Below, in pieces: positions 1-9,424 of a stretch of DNA of 41,638 nucleotides. Numbering within the stretch: position 1 is the stretch's first letter; the number at the start of each line of letters is the position of its first letter. Position numbers and translations under genes: made by a program. The DNA comes from Halomonas colorata (GTDB lineage Bacteria; Pseudomonadota; Gammaproteobacteria; Pseudomonadales; Halomonadaceae): assembly GCF_014897985.1 (NCBI RefSeq), contig NZ_JABUZA010000040.1, positions 1-41,638 on the forward strand. The letters run 5' to 3'. The notes under the pieces are model-generated. The model searched no databases. It saw only the letters and a program-made list of their open reading frames with translations, and was not told the origin of the DNA.

Positions 1-77
1 ATGTCGTTTTCCTCGCGGGCGAGGTGCTCCGCCAGGGTACCGCCGACCTGGCCGGCGCCGAGAATGATGATTTTCAT
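1..77 (-). CDS. trkA: TrkA N-terminus (partial, runs off the left edge)
   Basis: Only the first 25 codons are in the window. They read MKIIILGAGQVGGTLAEHLA and onward, a Rossmann-fold start with the GxGxxG nucleotide-binding glycines typical of TrkA, the cytoplasmic NAD(H)-binding gating subunit of the Trk potassium uptake system. The ATG overlaps the stop of the upstream response-regulator gene by four bases (ATGA), which indicates translational coupling. trkH lies at the head of the same leftward operon, supporting the assignment. The rest of the gene lies outside the window, so its integrity cannot be judged. Confidence 0.85.
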   Translation of the reverse strand, partial: MKIIILGAGQVGGTLAEHLAREEND

Positions 78-790
78 AGAGTTGTATCCTCATGGCCAGG
101 CTCGATGTAGAGCCGATAACCAATGCCGGGTTCGGTTTGAATAAGCGTAGGGAATTGCGAGTCATCGCTTAGCTTTTGGCGCAGTTTGCTGACCACAATC
201 CGCAGGTAATGAGTGTCTTCCCTGTGGCTGGGGCCCCAAATATCGCGTAAGAGCTGGGTTTGGGTGACAATTCTTCCAGCATTGGCCATCAGCTGAGCAA
301 GCACGGCAAACTCTTTAGGCGTCAGGTGAATGTCACGGCCGTTGAGCGTGATTTGATAAGCCGCCGTATCAAGGATTAGACCAGCCTGCTGATAGCGCTG
401 CGGATGACGTTGTGGCGCCTGGCGGCGCAACAGCGCGCGGATGCGTGCCAGGAGCTCCTGGATACCAAAGGGCTTGGTAACATAGTCATTGGCGCCGTTA
501 TCCAGGGCATGGACTTTCTCTGCCTCGTGACCGCGTACCGACACGACAATAACCGGAATAGCGCTGCGCTTTCGAAGAGTCGCCAGCACTTGTTGACCAT
601 CCATATCGGGCAGCCCCAAGTCCAGCAGAACAAGCGCAAAAGCCGTCGGCTGGGCGTTGAATAACGCCAGCCCCTGTTGGCCGGTGCTGGCCTCGGCTAC
701 CTCAAAACCTTGCGAACTCAGGCTGATGCGCAGGAAGTGACGAATTTGTGGCTCATCATCAATAACCAGAACTTTTCCATGATCACTCAT
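74..790 (-). CDS. KdpE-like response regulator (OmpR family)
   Basis: A 238-residue two-component response regulator of OmpR/KdpE type. The receiver domain (about residues 5-118) has the acidic pair DDE, the phospho-acceptor Asp in LLDLGLPDMDG and the Lys in YVTKPFG. The C-terminal winged helix (about 135-230) contains LTPKEFAVLAQL and a GIGYRL end, the usual DNA-binding signature. I chose the ATG at 790 because it begins MSDHGKVLVIDDE at the normal domain edge; an upstream in-frame start at 901 would lie inside the kinase gene. It overlaps the kinase stop by 8 bases and the trkA start by 4. It most likely responds to potassium limitation or turgor and controls potassium uptake genes. No kdpFABC genes are visible, so the target is inferred. 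Confidence 0.85.
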   Translation of the reverse strand: MSDHGKVLVIDDEPQIRHFLRISLSSQGFEVAEASTGQQGLALFNAQPTAFALVLLDLGLPDMDGQQVLATLRKRSAIPVIVVSVRGHEAEKVHALDNGANDYVTKPFGIQELLARIRALLRRQAPQRHPQRYQQAGLILDTAAYQITLNGRDIHLTPKEFAVLAQLMANAGRIVTQTQLLRDIWGPSHREDTHYLRIVVSKLRQKLSDDSQFPTLIQTEPGIGYRLYIEPGHEDTTL

Positions 791-1892
791 CCACAGCTTC
801 CTCGTCAGTAGCAGCCTTGTGCGGCGCCGTAAGGGGAAGCGACATGACAATGCGGGTGCCAAGGCCATTAGATCCTTCATCAACGTAAACGCTCCCACCA
901 TGAGCGCCCAGCATGCCCCGGCATATGGCTAACCCCAGGCCGCTACCGTGTAGGCTGCGATCACCGCTGTTGCCGATAAAGAACATTTCAAACACCTGCT
1001 GACGCATTTCAAACGGAATACCTGGCCCCTGGTCGGTTACGGAAAACTGCAGCGTCTGAGCATCCACGTTGTGCTGGGCCGCAATCACAATAAGGCCGTT
1101 AGGTGGTGAAAAACGCGCCGCGTTTTCCAATACATTGATGAGTGCTTGTTCGATCAGCGCGGGATGGGCATACAGCAGCGGAAGTTCCGGGCTCCACGCT
1201 TGCTCGACCCGGCAGTGATCAAGTGCTGTGCCCAGGCGTTTGCACGCCGAGGCCACAATATCGTCAAACGCAATCCAGTCACGCTCGATTTTTAACTCGC
1301 CATGGCCCAGGCGCGTCATATCCAGCAGATTCTGGATATAGCGGTTAAGGCGTTCGCTTTCACTGAGCACGCCGTCTAAAAGCTCGATCCGGTCCTGCTG
1401 AGTCAGTTGGGCATCCAGGGTGCGCAGTGAGCTGGCGGCACCAATGATTGACGCAAGCGGCGTACGCAGATCATGCGAAACGGACGCCAGCAGTGCCGAG
1501 CGCAGCCGCTCTTGCTCTTCAGCCAGACGGGAGGCATTGAGTGCCAGCATACGTTGGCGGCTATCGCCTGCCACCTTGCCCACCACAATGGCAATCAGCA
1601 GGAAAAAAAGCAGGGTTAAAAGCTGTTCACGGTCGGCAACGGCCAGGGAAAAGTGGGGCGCCGTAAAACAGAAGTTAAAGGTTAAAAAGCCCACTACTGC
1701 ACTTAATAGGGCGGCATAGCTGCTGGCCAGAATGGCGCAGGCCAGTACGGCGGTTAAAAAAAGCAGCGAAAGGTCAGCTAATGCAAGCCAGGTATACAGC
1801 CCCCAGGCGACCAGCAAGGCAGCCAGATTGCTTATCACTACGCTAAGGAATTCCTGCCTATTGGGCAGTCTAGGCGTTACGGGCAGTATCAT
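783..1892 (-). CDS. Short KdpD-like sensor histidine kinase
   Basis: A 369-residue membrane histidine kinase. Hydrophobic segments at about residues 15-110 resemble the four-helix KdpD transmembrane (DUF4118) module. They are followed by a HisKA domain with the phospho-acceptor His in SVSHDLRTPLA (about 140) and a HATPase domain with N box LINVLENAARFSP, G1 DQGPGIP and G2 GSGLGLAI. Canonical KdpD is about 890 residues with a large cytoplasmic N-terminal KdpD domain plus a Usp domain. Both are absent here: the protein starts directly before the membrane helices. It sits between trkH (48-bp gap) and its regulator (8-bp overlap), so potassium or turgor sensing for the Trk system is the natural inference. 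The gene appears intact rather than truncated, since upstream DNA belongs to trkH. Confidence 0.82.
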   Translation of the reverse strand: MILPVTPRLPNRQEFLSVVISNLAALLVAWGLYTWLALADLSLLFLTAVLACAILASSYAALLSAVVGFLTFNFCFTAPHFSLAVADREQLLTLLFFLLIAIVVGKVAGDSRQRMLALNASRLAEEQERLRSALLASVSHDLRTPLASIIGAASSLRTLDAQLTQQDRIELLDGVLSESERLNRYIQNLLDMTRLGHGELKIERDWIAFDDIVASACKRLGTALDHCRVEQAWSPELPLLYAHPALIEQALINVLENAARFSPPNGLIVIAAQHNVDAQTLQFSVTDQGPGIPFEMRQQVFEMFFIGNSGDRSLHGSGLGLAICRGMLGAHGGSVYVDEGSNGLGTRIVMSLPLTAPHKAATDEEAVDE

Positions 1893-1940
1893 TGTTCACC
1901 TTTATTCATAAGCTATTAGTCATCAGCTATTAATCACAAA

Positions 1941-3431
1941 TTATCGACGCCAGAACATGGGTGTCAGCAGCACGATGACGGTCAGAATTTCCAGGCGCCC
2001 CATTAACATGCCGATGCATAAAAACCACTTGGCGGCGCTAGGCAACGGGGCGAAGTTGCCCGCCGGGCCAATCACATCGCCAAGCCCTGGCCCTACGTTG
2101 GTAACCGCGGTGGCCGCACCTGAAAGCGCAGTGATTAAATCCAGCCCCAGTGCGGCAAGGCTTAAAGCCAGTAGCGCAATGGTGATAAAGAAGAAAAATG
2201 AAAAGGCCATCACGCCCCGCGAAATATCGCTGGTGACCGGCTGCTGGTTATAGCGCGTGGTAAATACTCCGCTGGAATGAATCAGATAATGAAGCTGGTT
2301 ACGCAACATCAGCATGGCAATTTGCAGACGAAAAATTTTCATGCCGCCACTCGTCGAGCCGCTGCAGCCACCTACAAACGTCAGGTAGAAAAACGCCATG
2401 ATCGGCAATGCTCCCCATAGGGTGTAGTCATCTGAGGCGTAGCCAGTAGTGGTCACCACCGAGATCACGTTAAACGTAACGTGGGTAAAGGCTTCAAATG
2501 CCAGCGTACCCTGGGTGATGCGCCATACGCTTAGAACCATGATCGCGATCGACAGAAGTTTTAATAGCCCACGTACCTGCTGGTCTTGCCATAGCGCCGT
2601 TTTAAAACCCCGCAAAAACCGGATATAGAGCACGAAGGGAAGAGCGCCGCTTAGCATAAACAGGCTACCCATCCAGAGTAGCCAGGGCTGGTCGGCGTAG
2701 GCACCAAACGAGGCGTCGGAGTTGGCAAAGCCGCCGGTCGCAAGCGATGTCATTCCATGCACCACGGCGTCAATGGGCGTCATGCCGCCTAACCAGTAGC
2801 TCACCATGGCCAGCAGTGTCAGGCTGACATAAACCCCGAGCGTAGCCTTCGCAATGCCGCCGGTGCGCGGCATGACCTTATCCGACCAATCGGAGGATTC
2901 AGTATGGAACAGCCGCATGCCGCCCACTTTCAAAAACGGCAGAATCGCGATGCCCATCACAATAATGCCGATGCCGCCCATCCACTGCATTAGCCCGCGC
3001 CATAGCTTTAAACCGTCTGACAGCGTGTCGATACCTACCATCACCGTCGAACCGGTCGTGGTGATCGCTGATACGGACTCGAATACCGCATTGGTAAAGC
3101 TTAATTGCGGTGCGCCAAGCACCAGCGGCAGGCTGGCAAAGCCGCTGATACTGGTCCAACTGGCGACCGTCAAAATGAACATTTGCCAGGGCTTGAGTTC
3201 AAGCGGCGCGCGAAAGGTTATTAACCAGGTGCAGGCAACGGTCGTCAGCACGGCCAGTATGGCGATACCAAATGCCCGCGCGTCCTGCTCATGCTCCACC
3301 ACCAGCACACCCCAAGGCACCAGCATAAACAGGGCAAGCACCAGCCAAAGCACTGAAAGAATTTTAAATATCGGTGCCCAATGTCGATATAACTCCCGAC
3401 TACGGTAGAGCGTGGGGGCTAAGAGGTACAT
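1941..3431 (-). CDS. trkH: Trk potassium uptake channel subunit TrkH
   Basis: A 496-residue polytopic inner-membrane protein, close to the usual TrkH length of about 480-500. Four pore-loop repeats are recognisable from selectivity-filter-like stretches such as TTTGSTVM, SLATGGFAN, VVTTTGYASDD and TAVTNVGPGLG. It forms the potassium-translocating channel that pairs with cytoplasmic TrkA. It is the first gene of the leftward operon trkH, kinase, regulator, trkA. Its upstream region (3432-3757) is shared with divergent zwf. Halophiles depend on potassium uptake for osmotic balance, and many Halomonas encode several Trk systems. The protein could alternatively be assigned to the TrkI subtype, which cannot be told apart by eye. 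Confidence 0.9.
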   Translation of the reverse strand: MYLLAPTLYRSRELYRHWAPIFKILSVLWLVLALFMLVPWGVLVVEHEQDARAFGIAILAVLTTVACTWLITFRAPLELKPWQMFILTVASWTSISGFASLPLVLGAPQLSFTNAVFESVSAITTTGSTVMVGIDTLSDGLKLWRGLMQWMGGIGIIVMGIAILPFLKVGGMRLFHTESSDWSDKVMPRTGGIAKATLGVYVSLTLLAMVSYWLGGMTPIDAVVHGMTSLATGGFANSDASFGAYADQPWLLWMGSLFMLSGALPFVLYIRFLRGFKTALWQDQQVRGLLKLLSIAIMVLSVWRITQGTLAFEAFTHVTFNVISVVTTTGYASDDYTLWGALPIMAFFYLTFVGGCSGSTSGGMKIFRLQIAMLMLRNQLHYLIHSSGVFTTRYNQQPVTSDISRGVMAFSFFFFITIALLALSLAALGLDLITALSGAATAVTNVGPGLGDVIGPAGNFAPLPSAAKWFLCIGMLMGRLEILTVIVLLTPMFWRR

Positions 3432-3757
3432 GCGTTACCTGCTGTGTAAGTGCCTTGTCGGGAGTATCACACCATAGCGAGGTATAAAAAGTACGTAAAA
3501 ATAAGGCCGGCTAATGAGTGTTCGTAAAACGTCGGCAGAGCCTGAGCAAAAGTGCTATTAGTTGGCTACTCCCGTAAAGGGTGGTTTGTGCGCGGTGCAA
3601 AACGTAAAGTGAGTGTGAGGGCGGTTTTTACAAGACGAGCATTTGATTAAGGTCTTTTTGTAGTAAAATTACATTTAATATTGCTTTTGTTACCGCTTAT
3701 TAGGTAGTTTTTAGGTAATCTAACCACCAAAGTGGTTCAGCAATCATAGGAGCAGAG
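3432..3757. other. Divergent intergenic region trkH / zwf
   Basis: This 326-bp AT-richer stretch separates divergent trkH and zwf and must hold both promoters. It contains one HexR-like palindrome (listed separately) about 85 bp before the zwf start. No small gene or RNA was recognised. The zwf ribosome-binding site is the AGGAG just before the ATG. Confidence 0.6.
3659..3673. promoter_or_regulatory. HexR-like operator upstream of zwf
   Basis: The 15-mer TGTAGTAAAATTACA matches the gammaproteobacterial HexR consensus TGTAATTAAATTACA at 13 of 15 positions and keeps both TGTA/TACA arms. HexR is an RpiR-family repressor released by the ED intermediate KDPG and classically controls zwf, edd, eda, pgl and glk. 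The location before zwf-pgl-eda fits. hexR itself is not in this window. Confidence 0.75.
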
Positions 3758-5263
3758 ATGAGCAAGTCATATGCCTCCCCAGGTGCCCCGTTAGGTGACC
3801 GTGATCATGCCATTGATTTGGCGCTTTTTGGGGCGCTGGGCGACCTTGCCATGCGCAAGCTGTTTCCTGCTTTATACCACCTTGATCGTGAAGGATTGAT
3901 GCCGGAAGCCACGCGCATCATGGGGCTGGCCCGCCAGGAGCACGATCTGGCGGAATTTCGTGAGCTTGTTAGTGGCGCACTGCGTAAGCGGCTGAAAAGC
4001 AGTGAGCTGGATGAAGAGAGCTTTGAGCGTTTTTTAAATCGCCTGGATTACCGGCAGCTCGACTTTACGACGCTGAAGGGTTTTGAGGCCATTCGCCAAT
4101 GGCGTGAAGGCGCAAACCATCCCATGGTGGTTTACCTTTCAGTTGCCGCGCGTATTTATGGCGATATTTGCCACAACCTTCAAGAAAGCGGCAGCGTGGA
4201 TGACAATACACGCGTAGTGGTTGAAAAGCCGATTGGTTACGACCTTCGCTCATCGGAAGAAATTAACGATGCCATTGGCGCTGTCTTCCCCGAGTCCCGG
4301 GTGTATCGCATCGATCACTATCTAGGTAAAGAGACGGTTCAAAACCTGATTGCGCTGCGCTTTGCCAATCCGCTGTTTGGTACCCAGTGGAACCAGAACC
4401 ATATTTCTCACGTTGAAATTACCGTGGCGGAAAAGGTCGGTATAGAGGGCCGCTGGGGCTATTTTGATGATGCAGGCCAGCTGCGCGACATGGTGCAAAA
4501 TCACCTTCTGCAACTGCTCTGCCTGATTGCCATGGACCCGCCCTCCAACCTGGATGCGGATGCCATTCGTGATGAAAAAGTAAAAGTGCTAAAAGCGCTG
4601 AAGCCGTTTGCCGGTGAGGCGTTGGGTCGCGATGTGGTACGCGGCCAATATATTGCAGGCACAAGCGATGGCCAGACGGTCCCCGGCTATCTGGATGAAG
4701 AGGGCGCCAATACGCAAAGCCAGACAGAAACCTTTGTGGCCATGAAAACGGAGGTCTCCAACTGGCGCTGGGCGGGCGTGCCTTTCTATCTGCGTACCGG
4801 CAAGCGCATGCCTGAAAAGCTTTCCCAAATTGTGATTCACTTTCGCCAGCAGCCGCACTATATCTTTGACCCGGACCAGCGCGATATTGCTTCCAACAAG
4901 CTGATCATCCGTCTGCAGCCGGAAGAGGGCATCGCCCTACAGGTGCTGACCAAAGACAGCGGCCTGGACAAAGGAATGCGCCTGCGCCCTGGCCCGCTGC
5001 ATCTCGATTTTAATAGCGCTTTTCCTAAATCGCGTATTCCGGATGCCTACGAGCGCCTGCTGCTTGAAGTAATGAAGGGTCAGCAGTATCTGTTCGTACG
5101 CCGCGACGAGGTAGAACATGCCTGGCGCTGGTGTGATCAGCTGATCGCTGGTTGGCAGACCCGTGAAACCCCGCCGCGGCGTTATCCTGCAGGCTCCTGG
5201 GGGCCTGTGGCCTCGATTGCGATGATTACCCAGGATGGCCGCAGCTGGTACGAGGATTATTAA
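3758..5263 (+). CDS. zwf: Glucose-6-phosphate 1-dehydrogenase
   Basis: A 501-residue protein of normal length for Zwf. It oxidises glucose 6-phosphate to 6-phosphogluconolactone with NAD(P)+, the entry to the oxidative pentose phosphate and ED routes. The N-terminal Rossmann region holds [14 protein letters not shown] (canonical GASGDL with a substitution), and the substrate/catalytic motif RIDHYLGKE is intact. The ATG at 3758 has an AGGAG ribosome-binding site. It is followed one base later by pgl and then eda, forming an ED operon behind the HexR-like site at 3659. Confidence 0.95.
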   Translation: MSKSYASPGAPLGDRDHAIDLALFGALGDLAMRKLFPALYHLDREGLMPEATRIMGLARQEHDLAEFRELVSGALRKRLKSSELDEESFERFLNRLDYRQLDFTTLKGFEAIRQWREGANHPMVVYLSVAARIYGDICHNLQESGSVDDNTRVVVEKPIGYDLRSSEEINDAIGAVFPESRVYRIDHYLGKETVQNLIALRFANPLFGTQWNQNHISHVEITVAEKVGIEGRWGYFDDAGQLRDMVQNHLLQLLCLIAMDPPSNLDADAIRDEKVKVLKALKPFAGEALGRDVVRGQYIAGTSDGQTVPGYLDEEGANTQSQTETFVAMKTEVSNWRWAGVPFYLRTGKRMPEKLSQIVIHFRQQPHYIFDPDQRDIASNKLIIRLQPEEGIALQVLTKDSGLDKGMRLRPGPLHLDFNSAFPKSRIPDAYERLLLEVMKGQQYLFVRRDEVEHAWRWCDQLIAGWQTRETPPRRYPAGSWGPVASIAMITQDGRSWYEDY

Positions 5264-5264
5264 T

Positions 5265-5930
5265 ATGAGCCAATCACGTCAAAAGCTTGCCGAACAGCTC
5301 GCTGAAGCGGTCTTCCAGGCATTAAGCGAAGACCTCGAGCGTCAGGAGCGTGTGCTTTTAATTGTCTCCGGTGGCTCGACCCCGATTGCCTTTTTTAAAG
5401 CGTTGGCTGCCAAGCCGCTGCCCTGGTCACGCATCGACGTTACCTTGGCCGATGAGCGTTGGGTGGACGAGCAGAGCAGTGACAGCAATGCCAAGCTGGT
5501 GCGCGAGAACTTGCTGCAGGGCGAGGCGGCGGCTGCGAATTTTGTGCCTCTGACATCAAATGCCTCCACCCCTGAAGAGGGCGTGGCGGAAGTCGCCGAA
5601 CGAACAGCATCCCTTGCCTGGCCTGCCAGCGTGGTCATCTTGGGGATGGGAGACGATGGGCATACGGCGTCGCTGTTTCCGGATAGTCAGGAGCTGGGGC
5701 TTGCGCTGTCAACCAATGAACCGCTGGTGGCCGTGCGCACTCCCAGCCAGCCTCAGCCGCGGATTACTTTTTCTGCTGGCCACCTGCATCAGGCCCATCG
5801 GCATATCCTGCATATCACCGGTGACGATAAGCGCACCGTATTGGCAAATGCCCTAAACGGCGACGACGTAAGGCAACTGCCGATACGCGCATTTTTATCC
5901 TGCCCACTGGCTATTTACTGGGCACCTTAA
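5265..5930 (+). CDS. pgl: 6-phosphogluconolactonase
   Basis: A 221-residue DevB-type 6-phosphogluconolactonase that hydrolyses the Zwf product to 6-phosphogluconate. Visible motifs are VSGGSTPIAFF near the N-terminus, the VTLADERWV segment and ILGMGDDGHTASLFP in the second half, all family hallmarks of the sugar isomerase-like fold. The start is the ATG at 5265, overlapping the final zwf codons region only by a one-base gap; an in-frame upstream start at 5235 lies within zwf and is rejected. It is the middle gene of zwf-pgl-eda. Confidence 0.92.
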   Translation: MSQSRQKLAEQLAEAVFQALSEDLERQERVLLIVSGGSTPIAFFKALAAKPLPWSRIDVTLADERWVDEQSSDSNAKLVRENLLQGEAAAANFVPLTSNASTPEEGVAEVAERTASLAWPASVVILGMGDDGHTASLFPDSQELGLALSTNEPLVAVRTPSQPQPRITFSAGHLHQAHRHILHITGDDKRTVLANALNGDDVRQLPIRAFLSCPLAIYWAP

Positions 5931-5965
5931 TAGTCAATTAATAACAAATTGTTTGGAGACTCACT

Positions 5966-6628
5966 ATGTCAATTGATAAACAGCTACCTTCAACCCGTAC
6001 CGCCGAACTCGACAGCATTTGCCACAAGGCAGAAGTCATTCCAGTGATTACCATTGAGCGTCTTGAAGACGCCGTGCCGCTGGGCCGAGCCTTAGTCGAA
6101 GGTGGCTTAAGCGTACTGGAAATTACCCTGCGTACCGACTGTGCTCTTGAAGCGATCAAGCGTATGAAGAAAGAGCTGACCGGTGCCAGCATTGGCGTAG
6201 GCACCGTGTTGACTCCTGCGCAATACCGCCAGGCTGAAGAAGTGGGTGCGGATTTTGTGGTATCGCCCGGCACGACCGAAGCGCTTTATCGCTATGGCAT
6301 CGAAAGCCCGGTGCCCATGCTGCCCGGCGTTTCAACCGTGTCTGAGCTAATGACCGGCTGGCAGTACGGCTACCGGCGTTTTAAATTCTTCCCGGCGGAG
6401 TCCAGCGGCGGTGTCAAAGCATTGAAAGCCTTCGGCGCGCCTATTCCGGGTGCAAGGTTTTGCCCAACGGGCGGTATCACGGTTGATAACGCTGCCTCTT
6501 ACCTGGCGCTGCCCAACGTTATGTGTGTGGGCGGCTCGTGGTTGACACCCAGCAAGCTGGTTGAAGCAGAGGACTGGGACGCTATTCGCAAGCTGGCGCA
6601 AGAGGCTGCCGAGCGTTTCCACCACTAA
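5966..6628 (+). CDS. eda: KDPG aldolase (2-dehydro-3-deoxy-phosphogluconate aldolase)
   Basis: A 220-residue class I aldolase that splits KDPG into pyruvate and glyceraldehyde 3-phosphate, the last ED step. The sequence has PVITIERLEDAVPL, the GAGT-like GVGTVLTPAQ loop, the Schiff-base Lys in FKFFPAE and the FCPTGGIT phosphate loop. Length is typical (about 205-225). The ATG follows a TTGGAGA ribosome-binding site 35 bp after pgl. A strong terminator follows, so this ends the zwf operon. A distinct paralogue for the galactonate pathway (dgoA) lies on the other strand at 9421-10029. Confidence 0.94.
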   Translation: MSIDKQLPSTRTAELDSICHKAEVIPVITIERLEDAVPLGRALVEGGLSVLEITLRTDCALEAIKRMKKELTGASIGVGTVLTPAQYRQAEEVGADFVVSPGTTEALYRYGIESPVPMLPGVSTVSELMTGWQYGYRRFKFFPAESSGGVKALKAFGAPIPGARFCPTGGITVDNAASYLALPNVMCVGGSWLTPSKLVEAEDWDAIRKLAQEAAERFHH

Positions 6629-6656
6629 TCCTTTTTAATTCGAATGCAAATACCCG

Positions 6657-6686
6657 CCGGGCAGGTTTATCCTGCCCGGTTTTTTT
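6657..6686 (+). terminator. Rho-independent terminator after eda
   Basis: A perfect 9-bp GC-rich stem (CCGGGCAGG / CCTGCCCGG) with a 5-base loop is followed by seven T residues. It lies 29 bp after the eda stop and closes the zwf-pgl-eda operon. Confidence 0.9.
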
Positions 6687-6770
6687 ACGTGTAAATCAAT
6701 GAGGTTAGCTACGACCAAAGGCGGATAACACGTAAATCCTCAGGTCAACTAAACTCCGGATATATATAAT

Positions 6771-6781
6771 ATGTCAGACAT
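6771..6781. promoter_or_regulatory. Putative DgoR operator upstream of the symporter
   Basis: ATGTCAGACAT is a perfect palindrome around one central base. The same site in opposite orientation lies just upstream of dgoR (13100-13110). The GTCAGAC core fits the GT-N3-AC pattern of FadR-subfamily GntR operators. It lies 59 bp before the symporter ATG, directly after an AT-rich TATATATAAT stretch that could be a -10 region, so repressor binding would block the promoter. Confidence 0.6.
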
Positions 6782-6839
6782 TTTTTTTGCGTGCTTGGCA
6801 TACGAGCGTGAACCACTTACCAACATGGAGTAAGTTAGT

Positions 6840-8435
6840 ATGCATATGCTGACCTTGGCGTCTTTCCTGTTTTTTACAGGGTTAGTCGCTTTTGTTACGT
6901 GGCGTATTACGCACCGTGATGACCATTCCAGTACCAGCGGCTACTTTCTGGCTGGTCGTTCGCTTACCTTCCCGCTGATTGCGGGTTCGCTCTTGATGAC
7001 CAACCTTTCCACCGAGCAGATGGTGGGGCTTAACGGAGCAGCGTTTGCCGATGGTCTAAGCGTTATGGCCTGGGAAGTGGTCGCGGTGATTGCGCTAGTT
7101 GCTCTGGCGCTGTTTTTCCTGCCGCGCTTTTTGAAAAGCGGTATTGCCACACTGCCTCAGCTGCTTGAAATTCGGTTTGATAAAGACACCCAGCTGATTA
7201 CCAATATTATTTTCCTGATTGCCTACGCGGTTATTCTGCTGCCAATCATTCTCTATTCTGGCGCTATTGGCCTGCAGGGGATGCTTGATCTGCAGGGGCT
7301 AACCGGTATCGAGTCTTCTACCACGCTGCTTTGGTTAACGGTCTGGATCGTCGGTATTATCGGCGCGGTGTACGCGCTGTTTGGTGGCCTGAGAACGGTT
7401 GCGGTTTCCGATACCTTGAACGGCATCGGGCTGTTAATCGGCGGCTTTGTAATCGTCTACTTCGGCTTACAAGCGGTAAGTGGCGGTACGGGTATTATGG
7501 AAGGCTGGAGCATCCTTAAAGAGAGCGACCCGGAAAAGCTGAACTCAATTGGTGGCTCGGAACAGCAGGTGCCATTTTTCACTCTGTTCACCGGGGTATT
7601 TCTGATCAACCTGTTCTACTGGAGCACTAACCAGCAGATCATTCAGCGCACCTTTGCCGCCAAAAACCTGGCGGAAGGCCAAAAGGGCGTGCTGTTGACT
7701 GGGCTCTTCAAGCTGTTGGGGCCGCTTTATCTGGTGCTGCCGGGCATCATTGCCTATCACCTTTACGCCGACCAGGGCGTGCGCGCCGATGAAGCCTATG
7801 GCCATCTGGTGTTTAACGTGTTGCCGCCTTACTTAACCGGCTTCTTCGCAGCCGTCATGGTTGGGGCCATTCTGTCTTCGTTTAACTCAGCGCTTAACAG
7901 CACCACGACGATTTTCAGTCTGGGTATCTATAAGGGCGTGTTAAATAAAGATGCCACCGAGCAGCAGGTCGTTAAATCGGGCAAGGTCTTTGGCTGGATC
8001 ATGGCGGTGATTACCATGATTATTGCACCGCTTCTGGCCGGGCAGGATAGCCTGTTTGGTTATCTGCAGAAGATGAATGCGATCTACTTTATTCCGATTC
8101 TCGCGGTCGTTCTGGTAGGTCTGCTGACCAAGCGGGTACCTCCCATGGCGGCTAAAATTGCTCTGGTGGGTGGTTGTTTGCTGATCGCGGCAGGCTACTT
8201 CGTACCACCCTTTACCCTCCTGCCAGAGATTATGCACGAGTTCCATTTTGTGGCACTGGTGTTTGCGCTGTTAGTAGCGGTAATGCTGATTATTGGCAAG
8301 TTGCGCCCGCGCGAAACTGACTGGGTGCAAGAACACACCGGCGATGTTGACCTGACCCCTTGGAAAGGCGCGGTACCCGCAGGCATTGTGCTGGTGGTGC
8401 TGGTGATCGTGATGTATATAAGCTTTGCGGGTTAA
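6840..8435 (+). CDS. Sodium:solute symporter (SSS / SLC5 family)
   Basis: A 531-residue integral membrane protein with about 14 hydrophobic segments, the typical size for the sodium/solute symporter family (vSGLT, YidK-like). The N-terminal GYFLAGRSL motif and the following [17 protein letters not shown] segment are characteristic of sugar-type SSS members, as is [23 protein letters not shown] in the region equivalent to the Na2-site helix. A GGAG ribosome-binding site precedes the ATG at 6840; ATG 6846 is an alternative. The gene is monocistronic between two terminators. Its upstream palindrome is shared with dgoR, so galactose, galactonate or a related sugar acid is the likely substrate (inference). 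No MFS-type DgoT transporter is present to do that job. Confidence 0.85.
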   Translation: MHMLTLASFLFFTGLVAFVTWRITHRDDHSSTSGYFLAGRSLTFPLIAGSLLMTNLSTEQMVGLNGAAFADGLSVMAWEVVAVIALVALALFFLPRFLKSGIATLPQLLEIRFDKDTQLITNIIFLIAYAVILLPIILYSGAIGLQGMLDLQGLTGIESSTTLLWLTVWIVGIIGAVYALFGGLRTVAVSDTLNGIGLLIGGFVIVYFGLQAVSGGTGIMEGWSILKESDPEKLNSIGGSEQQVPFFTLFTGVFLINLFYWSTNQQIIQRTFAAKNLAEGQKGVLLTGLFKLLGPLYLVLPGIIAYHLYADQGVRADEAYGHLVFNVLPPYLTGFFAAVMVGAILSSFNSALNSTTTIFSLGIYKGVLNKDATEQQVVKSGKVFGWIMAVITMIIAPLLAGQDSLFGYLQKMNAIYFIPILAVVLVGLLTKRVPPMAAKIALVGGCLLIAAGYFVPPFTLLPEIMHEFHFVALVFALLVAVMLIIGKLRPRETDWVQEHTGDVDLTPWKGAVPAGIVLVVLVIVMYISFAG

Positions 8436-8486
8436 TTGCCCAACGGGCTATTAAAAGCTCAAGCATCGCTGTTAACCCCCAAAAGT

Positions 8487-8518
8487 AAGGCCCCGCTAGC
8501 ATTCGCTAGCGGGGCCTT
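8487..8518. terminator. Bidirectional terminator between convergent operons
   Basis: A perfect 14-bp stem AAGGCCCCGCTAGC / GCTAGCGGGGCCTT with a 4-base loop, flanked by Ts on the right and As on the left. It can terminate both the rightward symporter transcript and the leftward dgo operon, whose last gene ends at 8540. Confidence 0.9.
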
Positions 8519-8539
8519 TTGGTTTAGCGGCCGTGTTAT

Positions 8540-9424
8540 TTAGGTAAGCCGAAGCGGCGGCTCGGCAAGCCCGGCTATATCGAGTTGCACTGAAAAGAGC
8601 GCGCCAGCGTCAGGCTCTTGGGCAAGCTGATCTGGGGTAAAGCCTTCTTGGGCGGTGGTGATAAACAGCGTTTTAAGGTCAGCGCCGGCAAACGCCGGGC
8701 AGGAGGGCTGGCTGGTAGGCAGGTCAATACGGCCAATGACTTGACCTTGTGCATTTAAGCGCACTACTTGTCCGGCGCCCCAGAGGGCCAGCCATAGACA
8801 GCCTTGGCTATCCATCACGGCGCCGTCCGGGTTGCCGGTATGGTTGGAAAAATCAGCAAATGGCACGGGGTCATCAATGGGCCAGCCCTGATCATCCAGC
8901 GCCCAGCGCATCACCATGCCGGTCGGTGTATCGGTAAAGTAAGCGGCTGCACCATCGGGTGAAAAGCATAGCGCATTGGGAATGGTAAGCCCGGTGCGTA
9001 GCTTTTCAAGCTTGCCGCGATGCAGGCGGTAGAGGCTGCCCGCATTAGGCTCGGCCTGCTTGCCCATGCTGGAAAGCCACAGGCTGCCATGGCGATCAAC
9101 CCGCGCATCATTGCTGCGCGTAACGGGGTTGTCGGCTTCAAAATCGGCAAAGTGAGTGGCTGTGCCGCTATCAGGCTCGAAGCGCGTCAATGAATGCTCA
9201 CCGACCAGCAGCAGGCCACCATCGTCAAGCGGGGCGGCAAGCGAGACTTTTTGATCCAGCAGGTAATGACCGCTCTCCGCCGTAGCGGGGGAGTGCCAGT
9301 GAAGTCGTTTGCCCAGGATATCGCACCAGTAAAGCCGCCCACTGCTGGCATGCCACTGAGGGCCTTCCCCTAGCTCGCAGCGTGAATCTACGCTAAGTTC
9401 GGCCTGCCAGGTGGAGATATTCAT
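8540..9424 (-). CDS. SMP-30/gluconolactonase-family lactonase
   Basis: A 294-residue six-bladed beta-propeller of the SMP-30/Gnl/LRE family. Visible signatures are the ELGEGPQWH start with the metal-ligand Glu, TRSNDARVDRHGSLWLS, IPNALCFSPDG and GNPDGAVMDSQGCLW, which supply the conserved Asn/Asp metal ligands. It probably hydrolyses a sugar lactone such as galactono-1,4-lactone to the acid that DgoD uses. It overlaps the end of dgoA by 4 bases and is the last gene of the leftward dgo operon. No sugar dehydrogenase making the lactone is present, so it must be encoded elsewhere. L-arabinonolactonase is a sequence-similar alternative. Confidence 0.82.
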   Translation of the reverse strand: MNISTWQAELSVDSRCELGEGPQWHASSGRLYWCDILGKRLHWHSPATAESGHYLLDQKVSLAAPLDDGGLLLVGEHSLTRFEPDSGTATHFADFEADNPVTRSNDARVDRHGSLWLSSMGKQAEPNAGSLYRLHRGKLEKLRTGLTIPNALCFSPDGAAAYFTDTPTGMVMRWALDDQGWPIDDPVPFADFSNHTGNPDGAVMDSQGCLWLALWGAGQVVRLNAQGQVIGRIDLPTSQPSCPAFAGADLKTLFITTAQEGFTPDQLAQEPDAGALFSVQLDIAGLAEPPLRLT

